Assembly (NCBI GenBank): GCA_963682175.1
Contig: OY821784.1
Span: 22,673,621-22,737,620, forward strand
Direction: 5' to 3'
Origin: Triglochin maritima
Taxonomy: Eukaryota; Streptophyta; Magnoliopsida; Alismatales; Juncaginaceae
DNA: 64,000 nucleotides
Notes under the pieces: generated by a model
Database searches by the model: none
What the model was told of the DNA's origin: nothing
What the model saw: the letters and a program-made list of their open reading frames with translations, nothing else
In this document: piece by piece, positions 8,978 to 18,795 of the stretch
Position numbering within the stretch: position 1 is the first letter of the stretch
Layout: each line of letters starts with the position of its first letter
Translations under genes and position numbers: made by a program

Positions 8978-10090
8978 GGTGCCAGTCCAGACTCTTGTTT
9001 GGACGATTCGAGTGGATTTAATTTTTGTTTTGTAGTTTTGCTTTGTTTCAGGAGACTTGGAGTGGTCACGAGGAGCACCTGGAGAAGTTTTGAAGCAAGC
9101 TGGGCGCTGTAGACCGCCAATCAGCGGCCTGAGACCGCCAATTGGCGGTCTGGTAAGCTTAGCTCGCTCTCTTATTTCTTTGGTCTATTTACTTTATCTG
9201 ATATAGTGGTCTGGGACTTAATTTGACATGTTTTGACTTATAGTTTGTGCCCAGATCAATAATCAAACCTCCTTTAAGCAACTTGGACCCTAAAACTCAA
9301 AGCAAAAGATTAGGCATTCTTTTTGTTTAGGCCATGCATCATGTATGTGACTTAGGCACTTAGATTGTCTTTTATCTTAACTTTATTTTCTGTTGCTGAG
9401 AGCTGGCGTGAGGTACGCACCTTCTACTCTCATTCATGCATTTCGTATGAACATGCATTAGTTAGTAGGAAGTGCATTGCAACAAGTGTGAGTTGAGCGT
9501 TGTTTGGAGTGTTGATTGCTAGATTTAGGACTCCAAAACGCTACTAAGGAGGGGCTGTCCCGTAAACGATAAGGTGGGGGATTTCATCACCCTTTCCTTC
9601 GCCCCAAAAACCACACTAATCAAGAGCCTAATTTTAAATCAAGTAGACATTGGCCCTAAGGATCTTGGACGCATTAGGAGAGTGATCCGGTCCCGACTGT
9701 CATGACCTGATCGGCGTTGCCCACTTTGTCGATAGTAGGAGAGACGAGATCCCCGGATCTTGGCTCACTTGCTGGGCTTTGTGGCCCTCGTTGTAGGGAG
9801 GTGAGGCGTGTTGAGGCCGTGTGACCACGCAGTTAGGCGTCGTCTAGCTGTAAGGACCTATAGCGACCTTAGGATTGCTTGAGCCTTGTTTGCTTGTGTG
9901 CTTTACTTGTACCCATCCGCCGTAGCATAAGGACTTCTTCCTTTCTCTCCTGAGTCATTCTTTCTCTCCTGTGTTCCCCCGTCTTCTCCCCTACGTACAT
10001 TCTTTGGAAAGAAAAGAAAAAAGAGAGTTGTGGTTTGTGTGTGCACCTTTGTGCATGCTTTCGTTGACACGAGACGAGAGTGGTCGTTTG
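8978..10090 (+). other. A2 5' leader, conserved non-coding
   Basis: Two palindrome units lie at 9112-9153 (one carries AATCAGC, the other AATTGGC). The block 9405-9860 is largely shared with the leaders of A1, A3 and A4, although the coding regions of these elements differ. No ORF is conserved across copies here. Confidence 0.7.
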
Positions 10091-11830
10091 ACGAGGAGCG
10101 TTGTCAATCCGGCTTCGGTCATCGATTTCTCGACACCTCCCTCTTCTCGTGTCGCACGCAATCCGGGTTCAATGGCTGCTAATTTCCGTGAGGAGGAGCA
10201 GTTGCTGGACCCACCTGCTCCACCAGTGCTTCCAGTTGTCGTTCCCATACCTCTACGTGATCGATGCTACCCGAGCCGTACAACACTACCCTCATGCATC
10301 GTATTACCAGAGGCCAATGGGAACCATTTTGAGGTTAAGCCTCAATTCATTGCCATGCTCCCTCATTTCACTGGGAAAGGTGACCCCTATATCTTTCTCA
10401 TGGAATTTGAGGAGGTTTGTGCTATGTTCAAGCTGCAACAACTTAGCACAGACTTCATCCATCTTAGGCTCGTTCCTTTTGCACTAAAGGATGACGCCAA
10501 GAAGTGGTTGTACAGCAACCAGGCGAATTCCTTTAGGACTTGGGATGAGTTTCAATCTGCATTCCTCAAGAAGTACTTTCCTAATCATCAACTCAAAAAT
10601 TGAGGAACGAAATCAATTCGTTCTATCAACATGAGACCGAACCATTTAATGCATATCTTGAGAGGTTCAAAGAGCTACTATCCTCGTGCCCTCACCATGG
10701 CATTGAGTTGTGGCGTCTTTGTCAGATTGTGTATGAGGGTCTTCACATCCCGTCCAGAACGCTCCTTGAGTCCATCTGTCAAGGAGAGTTCTTGGGAAAG
10801 GATGAAAGGGAGGCATGGGCCTTCCTAGAAGACCTCGCTGAGAAAACCATGCAATGGGAGAGTGTGAGGGAACCACCTGCATCATCTAGTATAGGAGCGA
10901 GGATCGTGAATGCAAACTCAACTAGATCTGGTTCCGCATTTGAAATCGATACCACTACGGCCACCGAGGCACGCATGGCAGCCTTAATGCGCCGTATGGA
11001 TTCGATTGAGCTCCAAAACCAACAAAGTGCACCTCACATGTCCACAACTGGTCCAGTTCCCTGTCATTCATGTGGTACGATAGGTCATGTAGAATGCGAG
11101 TGTGAGTCCATTCCTCCTGAGATGGAGCGTGTCAACGCTGTCTATGATAGAGCCAGGAATGACCCATACTCATCATCTTATAATCCTGGATGGAGGAACC
11201 ACCCCAATTTTTCATGAAACCAAACTAATGCCCCGGGTGGTCCTCCAAACTCCTCTAGACCACCTTACCAATCACACCAACCTCCCATGCATGCACATTC
11301 CTATCAGCCACCCCAAGCACAAACCACCAATCAATCGGGTTTCCTAAATTCCAATAATATGGAAACCCGATTCAATTCGCTTGAGACCTTGACTCGTGGA
11401 CTTGAAAACTCAATGAAAAATTTTATGTCTACCACAAGTCAAGTTCTCACTTCAAATCAGCAGACCATGAAATCTCTAGAGCTTCAGATGGGCCAATTGG
11501 CTCAGTCTGTACATGAGAGAGAGAGGGTCTTTTCCTAGCCAGCCTGAGGCTAACCCCCGCATGTACCAACAACAACAAATGAAAAATGAGAATGTGGTAC
11601 CTCGGGGGAGGCAAGTGAACCATGTGGAGGAACCTGTTCACAATGTCAATTCCATTGTGACATTAAGGAATGGAAAACAGGTTGACAATCACATTTCCTT
11701 GCCACCACCACCACCATCTATGCAGCCCCTCGGTGGGAATTGTGATGAAGAAGAGGATGAGGGTGAGGGTAATACACCAACGCCTCCTTCTCAGGCACCG
11801 CAGAAAACCTACCTGCCAAAAGCTCCCTAG
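10091..11830 (+). pseudogene. A2 gag (capsid and zinc knuckle), broken
   Basis: A Ty3/Gypsy Gag. The conserved N-terminal segment around DFSTPPS starts at ACG 10091-10093, where A4 has ATG; the next in-frame ATG is 10172. The capsid (Retrotran_gag) domain spans roughly 10330-10860 and a CCHC knuckle CHSCGTIGHVECEC near 11062-11103. A Gln/Pro-rich linker and an acidic EEEDEGEGN stretch follow. Lesions are a frameshift near 10592, TGA at 11215-11217 replacing a Trp, a frameshift in an AG run near 11515, and TAG at 11828-11830. Known role: particle formation and RNA binding. This copy cannot make full-length Gag. Confidence 0.9.
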
Positions 11831-13159
11831 CCCAGTAGGTTAACCAAAAAGCAGAATGACACAATGGATAAGATGTTAGAGGTGTTTAAGAAAGTGAAGG
11901 TTAACATCCCCTTGTTGTATGTCATCCAACAAATACCTCAATATGCCAAAGTGTTGAAGGATCTCTGCACAACCAAGAAGAAGACCAATGTTCCTAAGAA
12001 AGCATTCCTGGCTGCGAATGTAAGCTCACTTTTGTCCAATCCCACCTACACAAAATACAAGGACCCTGGGTGTCCAACTATTCAGTGTACGATAGGGGAC
12101 ACTAGCATGAGTAATGTATTGCTTGATTTAGGATCGGCGGTCAACCTCCTCCCATTTTCTGTTTATCAACAGTTGAACTTGGGAGAATTGAAACCAACTA
12201 AGATCACCGTCCAATTAGCTGATAGATCCATTCGTATTCCCATGGGGATTATCGAGGACGTGCTTATCAAAGTTGGAGATTTTATATTTCCAGTCGATTT
12301 TGTTGTCCTCGATACCAATCCTGTTGCGAACACCCACTCTCAAATACCTTTGATTTTGGGTAGACCATTTCTGGCAACCTCCAATGCCTTGATTAATTAT
12401 AGAAATGGTCTCATGAAGCTCTCATTCGGTAACATGAGTGCCGAGTTTCTTGTGTTCAACTCTGGTAAGCAACAGGAACCCATGGATGAACCTTTAAATC
12501 TAAATCTCATCCGCCAGTTGGAGAAAGCACCACAAAATCAACGAACACCCCTAACCCCAATGCAACCCGTTGAGAATGTTCGAGGGCCCAGCGAAAACTC
12601 ACTGCCTGTCTTCGCAATGCAACAGAGTGAGCTGGCCTCGAACATGAATGTCCAAAGGGAGTGTTCGTTGCATGATTCAGTTGAGAGTACTAGTGAGAGT
12701 GAGACACCTCATCATATGCCTATACCAGAAGGTGTCTCTACCTCAGATCCCATGGCCATTGAGCCATTTGAGCTTCATATTGACTCCAACAAGGACCCAC
12801 CTTTAACCAAGCTTATGCTTGATGATCTAAATGATGGTGGGAGGTCCTTGTTGGATGACTTGGGGAGAAGCCCCAGTCTTCGCGATGCAGGTCTGCTGCA
12901 TCCATCGAATGAGCCTGAGGAACTCATTCCGATGCACCCGCCTATTGGTTGGAGGGTTTTCTTCGATGAGCAATTAAACCCTAGTGAGGCAACACAACTT
13001 CATTCTTTGTTTCCCACACCCGACCAATATCATGAGGGGTTCGAGCCTTTCAGCTTTGACCTTTCACCCCTCATGACACCTCAGAGTACCAGTGAAGTTT
13101 GCCCATCTCGGCAAGTCTCTGGTCCTCAAAACTTGATGTTCTCATTTGATGTTCCTTGA
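11831..13159 (+). CDS. A2 aspartic protease plus conserved C-terminal tail
   Basis: 443 codons are open here, in the same frame as the upstream linker; the first ATG is 11864. A retropepsin-like domain spans roughly 12060-12450 with LLDLGSAVNLLP, where the catalytic Asp is in DLGS as in Athila/Tat proteases, and ILGRPFLATSNALI as the flap-side motif. Then come ~80 low-complexity residues and a ~130-residue tail with HPPIGWRVFFDE, FSFDLSPLMTP and a terminal MFSFDVP. The tail recurs in A3 and A4, and translation stops directly after it. In autonomous relatives RT would follow the protease; here there is none. The tail's function is unknown. Confidence 0.85.
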   Translation, partial: PSRLTKKQNDTMDKMLEVFKKVKVNIPLLYVIQQIPQYAKVLKDLCTTKKKTNVPKKAFLAANVSSLLSNPTYTKYKDPGCPTIQCTIGDTSMSNVLLDLGSAVNLLPFSVYQQLNLGELKPTKITVQLADRSIRIPMGIIEDVLIKVGDFIFPVDFVVLDTNPVANTHSQIPLILGRPFLATSNALINYRNGLMKLSFGNMSAEFLVFNSGKQQEPMDEPLNLNLIRQLEKAPQNQRTPLTPMQPVENVRGPSENSLPVFAMQQSELASNMNVQRECSLHDSVESTSESETPHHMPIPEGVSTSDPMAIEPFELHIDSNKDPPLTKLMLDDLNDGGRSLLDDLGRSPSLRDAGLLHPSNEPEELIPMHPPIGWRVFFDEQLNPSEATQLHSLFPTPDQYHEGFEPFSFDLSPLMTPQSTSEVCPSRQVSGPQNLMFSFDVP

Positions 13160-14756
13160 CCAAATTATTATGAGAATATCTTGGTTGATGTATATATCTT
13201 GTAAAAAAACAAAAAAAAAGAAAAAAAGTGTGTAATAAAAGACTCATTAGTGAGCATCGATTGTTGTGGGCCCCAATCCTTGTGTACTTGGGCCCAATCC
13301 CTTCACGTATTTATCTCCCTTCTTCAGCTTCACACAGGTTTTGAGGGAAAATTTGGGTTTGTGTCCATCAACATGACCCTGAACGTCCCTTTGTACTTAA
13401 TGTTGGTGAGATGTTTCCCTTTTCATGCATATCTCCATGTAGTATCTTGCTCGCATTCATTGAGGACAATGCATGAAGTAGGTGTGGGGGGGGGGGGTGT
13501 TTTACGTGTGTACATAGTCGAGTCTTTTTCCTTTGGTTTTATTTTCTTTTGTTTGTACTGCTAGGGTCATGTTAGTGTGCCACATTTAACATTGATATAT
13601 CTGCTTGCCATGATCCTTGGGTGACTTGTCTTCTTTTGCTTGTCGAGTGCTTTAAAATTTTCACATTTCTTTCAAAATCTTCATGTGTTTGCGAAAGAAA
13701 ATGTTTTTGTGGGTTTTGCGTGTGTTTAGCATGTGCAAAACCGTTGAGAGGCAAAGTAAAAATAAAGATCCCAAAATTGTCTTGAACTTGATGTATTAGG
13801 ATTTCTAGTTTACTGGCTTTAGGTCCTATCGAGTCGTTAGGATGCACCCCGGTTTTCCCTCGGGGGCATGTAATCATAGGGTTTCAACACTCAAACATTT
13901 AAAGAAGTCCACCCTAAACCTATTGAGTCAAATAATTCGTGTCTGTTAGTATAAGGAAGTTTGTCGTAGTCAAGGGCCCTTAATCTCTTTTTGTGAAACT
14001 TAAGTGTAGGGGTTTTGGTTCCCATGTAGATATATAAATAAGTGGTGTTCTCTCTTCTCGCACGGCTCCTATCACTCAGGAAAGTAGGTCTGAGGGGCCT
14101 TTGTGCCTGGTGCTTTCGAGTCATCTGACTTGGGATGCACCGACCGAACTCCCGTTACACGGGTGGTAGGGATCGCCCTATGTGGAGATTTGGGGGAAGG
14201 TGTACGTGATAGTGTAAGTCCTCATAGGCAATGATGCACGAAACCTGACCCTGGGAGAACCAAACACCAACCAATAAAATGCTCCAAAGAAAAAGAAAAA
14301 AAAAAGAAAAAAAGAAAAAAGAAAAAAAAGAGTCAAATAAGAACCAAAATAGACTTTACACATTGTATCACATTCAGAAGTTAAGGTTGCCCAAGTCTTT
14401 CACTTAAGTCCTTGACTAACTCTCACGAATAACTCATTAGGCTAGGTGTGTGGACCGATTACATATATAGAGTCGACCCGTAGTATTACCGCGTCCCATG
14501 ATCGACAAAATAAGTCCAACGAGTCGTGTAGCTAGATTGATTAATGCATCTTGTTCGGATTTTGTGGGTATATCCGCTGAAAACCCTCAGGAGACAACAC
14601 TTCTCCTCCTTGGCAACAGGGAGGTTTAACGGCTTGTTGCACGTGCTAAGTGCAACCGTGATTCCTACGAAAATGAGTTAGGATTTCTTGTTTTTCGCAT
14701 GCTTTTCTCTTTCTTTGTTTTGCTCGGGACTAGCAAAAGTTAGGTGTGGGGGTATT
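13160..14756 (+). other. A2 3' untranslated region with two purine tracts
   Basis: No supported gene in 1.6 kb. A purine tract (GTAGGTGTGG then a run of G) at 13477-13498 follows a GAGGACAATGCATGA block. A second tract (TTAGGTGTGGGGGTATT) ends at 14756 and touches the LTR. Between them are blocks shared with A3 and A4, including a 'cggctcctatcactc' segment near 14060 and A-rich runs near 14290-14330. The terminal tract would prime plus-strand DNA; the internal one may be an older or central primer. Confidence 0.75.
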
Positions 14757-15148
14757 TGATTGACATCATTTCATGCTCATATTTGTATCTTATATCCATT
14801 ATCTTTCACCTAAACAATGCTATGTCACGAGTTTTATGTTTAGTTTTCAGGAATAAATAGGTTTGAAGAGATGAAACATAAAAGGACCCAAAAGCTGGGA
14901 AAAAGGACTGGATTCTGAGATCTGGGGACCAAGATGCAAGGGAGAAGGACCTGAATGCAAGACAGAGGGACCTAAGAGCAAAACAGAATACTTCACACCA
15001 TCATGGGGAGTATTTTAGCAATTGGATTCGGGTCGGAGATCCAACAAACGAAGTAGATGCATCAAAGACCACCAAAAGCACAAAGAAAAGCCCAGAATAA
15101 AACTCAAATGAATCCGGACATTTTGGACCGCCAGTTGGCGGTCTGGTT
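14757..15148 (+). repeat. A2 3' LTR, left part
   Basis: 392 bp up to the C1 insertion. It has one palindrome unit (15128-15146) where the 5' LTR has two. The C1 target is TGGTT (15144-15148), duplicated as TGGAT at 20310-20314. Confidence 0.93.
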
Positions 15149-16662
15149 TGTTAGGATCTATGACCCTCTAATCGATAGAAAAATGCGGAATTAAAAATAT
15201 TAATCGAAGGATTAAGGAAGAGACGATTGCAAACCACAAATTCGTCGACACCGGAGTTTAGAGAGGTTCGACACCCACACCCGGGTCCTAGTCCTCCTCG
15301 CAAGCCTCGCTCGATCCCCCGAGCCTTGCTTACGGTTCCACTAACCGATCTCCGTTCCGGCCCGAGACCAACGTCGTTTACAACACCGAGCCTCGCGAAC
15401 AACCTCGCCTCGCTCGTGTCTCCTCTCACAACCCGAGAGGGAGCTTCCTCGAAGCTTTACAACTTGGTGATTCTTGAATAAGGAATTGGAATCACAATCT
15501 AACTAACACTCTATACTTGAGCACACTTGGATATGATATGGAATTGGATATGCAAGTGGTGAAGTTTAGGCTTGAGTGTTGTGGATTGAGAGCATGAAGA
15601 TGGAGAGGATTTGGCTTTGAGTATTGGATAGATAGGAAGTGTTCAAGATGTCCAAAGCAACCAAATGAGGTCCTATTTATAAGCCTTCAAGCTCATCTAG
15701 CCGTTTGGGAGTTGGTGGGGAATGGACCAATGAGAAAGCAAGATGTGACTTAAGCTCGGCCAGATATCGAGACAGATTCGGTCGACCGTTATCCACACGG
15801 TAGTCCGAAACATTGGTCTGAACAAAGAACTCGGTTGACCGATTATGTATCGGATCACCGTTCACCAACCTCCAGTAGCTTTTATCTATTTAGCCCTAAT
15901 TAAATTAGGTTCACCGAAGTCCATTCGGTTCACCGTTCCAAGGTGGACAGTAGAATTGATTGGGCTCTGATCTACTAAAGTTCGGTTGACCGTGTCTACT
16001 TCGGTATACCGAAGTAGCGTGGGAATTGCGCTGACAAAGCGTGGGAGATTGGTTTACCAATAACGGTCGAGTTAAATAGCCGTTGATCTCCTAAAGCAAT
16101 ATGATTCGGTTGACCGAATGAAGTTCGGTGTACCGAATATGGATAAGTCAATTTGGCTTTAGTTCAACATTTAAATACGACCGTTGGAGCAAAGTCCAAA
16201 ACCGGTCCAGGCTAATTCGGTCTACCGAAGGCGGTTCGGTATACCGAGGTGGTTATTCCAGGGAACACCTAAAGGATTCTACACGGTTGACCGCAAGGTG
16301 TTCGGTGGACCGAACTCTACAAGATTCGGTTTACCGAGAAGGGTTCGGTTAACCGTGGGGATACGGGACAGAATCTTAATGTGCTCAAGTTTACATTAAT
16401 CCTTAGGACTCAAATTATACTACATTACATATTGGTCCAAATCTTGATTACATGTCTTGAGTCTTTATCTTCTTGTCCCCAAGCTCCTTAGCTTGATTCT
16501 TCATCAACCTATTTAAGAATATCGCAAGTACACGAATATATATGCAATGCATGTATTCATGTTTGCTTACTTTGATTGTCTAGGTTAATTGATTAAATAT
16601 AGATTAAGATTAGATTACTTAATCATCAAAACTAAATAAAGATTAAGGCTAAAAAGCCAACA
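15149..16662 (-). repeat. C1 3' LTR
   Basis: On the plus strand it starts TGTTAGGATC and ends AGCCAACA. It contains eight paired dyads (15777-16357), a TATA-like TATTTATAAG on the minus strand near 15673, and a GC-rich block near 15240-15450. Confidence 0.93.
15777..16357. repeat. Eight paired dyads, 14-5-14 bp, in C1 3' LTR
   Basis: Each unit is two imperfect TTCGGT-NN-ACCGAA dyads separated by 5 bp. Starts of the first dyad are 15777, 15830, 15905, 15981, 16105, 16216, 16282 and 16325; the second always starts 19 bp later. Half-sites are conserved while the two central bases vary (CG, TG, TC, TA, GT, CT, GG, TT, AA). Confidence 0.85.
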
Positions 16663-17263
16663 ATCTCCCCCTTTTTGATGATGGCAAATCTATATCTTAA
16701 TATTTTGAGTTCAATTGTATTTCTCCCCTTTCTATATGTTTTTGTTTCTTAACATATATGTAATCTATGCATTTACAAGATTTCTCCCCCTAACAACATG
16801 CATAGTTTATTTAAAATTGAAGCTCATCTTAATTCTTCTCCCCCTTTGACATCAATCAAAAAGCAAACATTAAGCATTTGATGCGAAGGTAAGAGATATC
16901 TAACTCTCCCCCTTAATTATATGATTTTGTACTTTAAGGCTCCCCCTATCAATTAGGCTAAATAGCAACAATGAGTATTAACAATTAAGTGCATTTCTAT
17001 TCTCCCTCTTAGCCTATTTAACATCCATTTTACAATTTTACATTTATGATTATGGATGTTGTTATACGATATGCAATGAATAGGGTATAAGATTTGCAAT
17101 GAATTATATCATAAGATATGTCTATTAAGCTCTAAAATTTAGATTAGAATCAATCAAAATTTATACCGTCATGGCGCTTTGAATTGACTTAACCCGTATT
17201 TGGTGATGCAACCGACTTTAAAATTTTCTTTTAAGCTCATCCGGTCACCACCGATTTCCTCCT
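16663..17263 (-). other. C1 3' non-coding region with repeated purine tracts
   Basis: On the minus strand the tract AAAAAGGGGGAGA lies directly before the LTR. Six more G-rich purine tracts (GGGGAGA and close variants) lie at about 16721-16730, 16791-16800, 16837-16845, 16904-16912, 16939-16946 and 17001-17010. No ORF is supported. Confidence 0.75.
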
Positions 17264-18742
17264 TCAAGTACCTACAATTGAAGATTTTGGTACCCATTTT
17301 TGCTTGGGTCCAATCATGTTAGTTTTTGGAACCCAAACCATTTTGGTTTTAGGTGCCCAAATACTTGAGGAAGTTTTATTCACTACAAAATGCTTTCCAT
17401 TCAAAGTAGTGTGAATAACATGGTTCTTAAAGTTATTAGCATAAAAACCTATACCATGTTTATCTAGTGATTGTCTTTGACTACCAATAAGCATATCAAG
17501 CATTTTCTTTCCACTTGTGAATTTTTCAAGATCTTTTTGTAATAGAACATTCTTAGCAATTAGATCTTGAATATCAACACTACACGAAGGTTTTGCATTT
17601 AGAGTTGCAATTTCATCAATTAATTGAGTGTTCTCTAATGCAATTTTATCATGACTAGCAAGTAATTCATTCTTATCATTCATGATAGATTCAATTTGAG
17701 ATTGTAGCTCATTGATTTTCTTTCTTGCTAGTTTATTCTTTTGACAAATTTTCTCAAAATTTTCAAGCAATTCATTGAATTCACATTGAAGTTCATTATA
17801 TGCATTTGAATCATTTGAATCATGACTAGAGCAAGAAGATACCTCTCTATCATCGTCTTCTATTGCCATGAAGCACATTGAGGCGAATTCGCCTTCAATT
17901 GATGAAGATGATGAAGTGTCCCAAGTAGCTTTAAGAGCTTTCTTCTTCTTCTCTTTTCTCTTGCTCTTCTTCTTCTCTTTTCTTCTTTCTTTCTCTTCTT
18001 TGAGAAATTCCTTAAATTGTTGTGTCGCCAATTGTTCCTCGATATCACTATCTCCTTTTATCGAATTGGCGACGGCGTGTAGCCCTAAGGATTTCTTGAC
18101 TCTCTTCTCAACGCGGTCTTTCATTTGTATCTCATATGTCATGAGACTACCCATTAGCTCCTCGACCGATAATTTTGTGAGATCTTGTGCTTCTTCGATG
18201 GCGGTCGTCTTCTCCTCCCAATCGTCGGTGAGTGATCGGAGAATCTTTCGAGTAATCTCTCCCTTGCTAAAATCCTTGCCAAGTGCTTTAAGAGAGTTAA
18301 TTATCTCGGTGAAGCGAGTGTGCATCTCACTTATGTTTTCACCGGATTGCATATGAAATAGTTCATATTTATGCATGAGCAAATTAATCCTAGTTTCTTT
18401 CAATCTATTTGAACCCTCATGATGCATTTCTAATGTATGCCAAATATCATAAGCACTTTCACAACCTCTTACCCTATTGTATTCCCCTTCATTTAACCCA
18501 CAATACAAGATATTCATAATGCGGGAATTCATCTCCGCTTCCTTAATTTTGGGTTTTGTTAAGGATACAATTTCATCATCATTAGGAGGTGTATATGAGT
18601 TTAATATGAATATCCAATATTTCAAATCATTTGATTGCAAATATATTCTCATTCTTTTCTTCCAATAGTCATAATTTAACCCATTAAACAAAGGTGGCTT
18701 AGATGTGGATAATCCTTCACAATGATTAGAAGTAGATGTCAT
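17264..18742 (-). CDS. C1 Gag (UBN2/DUF4219-type), intact
   Basis: 492 codons, uninterrupted. The N-terminus has the Copia gag signature KPPLFNGLNYDYWKKRM, then the UBN2 helical region with AYDIWHTLEMHHEGSNRLKE and LLMHKYELFHM (about residues 15-210). A very basic Lys/Arg/Glu stretch (about 245-275), a Ser-rich patch and a long coiled-coil-like region (about 320-420) follow. It ends with WVPKTNMIGPKQKWVPKS and a stop four codons later. That ending resembles the gag-protease linker of SIRE-like polyproteins, yet nothing follows it. No CCHC knuckle was seen. Known role: capsid formation; here it could package its own RNA while using foreign enzymes. Confidence 0.9.
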   Translation of the reverse strand: MTSTSNHCEGLSTSKPPLFNGLNYDYWKKRMRIYLQSNDLKYWIFILNSYTPPNDDEIVSLTKPKIKEAEMNSRIMNILYCGLNEGEYNRVRGCESAYDIWHTLEMHHEGSNRLKETRINLLMHKYELFHMQSGENISEMHTRFTEIINSLKALGKDFSKGEITRKILRSLTDDWEEKTTAIEEAQDLTKLSVEELMGSLMTYEIQMKDRVEKRVKKSLGLHAVANSIKGDSDIEEQLATQQFKEFLKEEKERRKEKKKSKRKEKKKKALKATWDTSSSSSIEGEFASMCFMAIEDDDREVSSCSSHDSNDSNAYNELQCEFNELLENFEKICQKNKLARKKINELQSQIESIMNDKNELLASHDKIALENTQLIDEIATLNAKPSCSVDIQDLIAKNVLLQKDLEKFTSGKKMLDMLIGSQRQSLDKHGIGFYANNFKNHVIHTTLNGKHFVVNKTSSSIWAPKTKMVWVPKTNMIGPKQKWVPKSSIVGT

Positions 18743-18781
18743 GCTAAATTACGATTAAGTAAATGAAATTAGCAACCTAAT

Positions 18782-18793
18782 GCTCTGATACCA
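18782..18793 (-). other. C1 primer binding site, initiator tRNA-Met
   Basis: On the minus strand TGGTATCAGAGC, 12 bases complementary to the 3' end of initiator tRNA-Met, 2 bp from the 5' LTR. This is typical of Copia. Confidence 0.93.
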
Positions 18794-18795
18794 AT

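Noticed and set aside
9971..10171. A2 gag start at 9971
   Set aside because: The first ~40 codons have no counterpart in A4; conservation begins near DFSTPPS, so the long N-terminal extension is a chance opening.
13250..13564. 104-codon ORF after the A2 gene
   Set aside because: It crosses the internal purine tract and has no counterpart in A3 or A4; it is 3' untranslated sequence.
15151..15481. ORFs of 84-92 codons at C1 LTR ends on both strands
   Set aside because: They lie in the GC-rich R/U5 part of the LTR, and the same ORFs recur in the other LTR by descent.
15777..16357. Dyad array as a CRISPR array
   Set aside because: Spacing is irregular between units, repeats are imperfect, there are no cas genes, and the source is a plant LTR.
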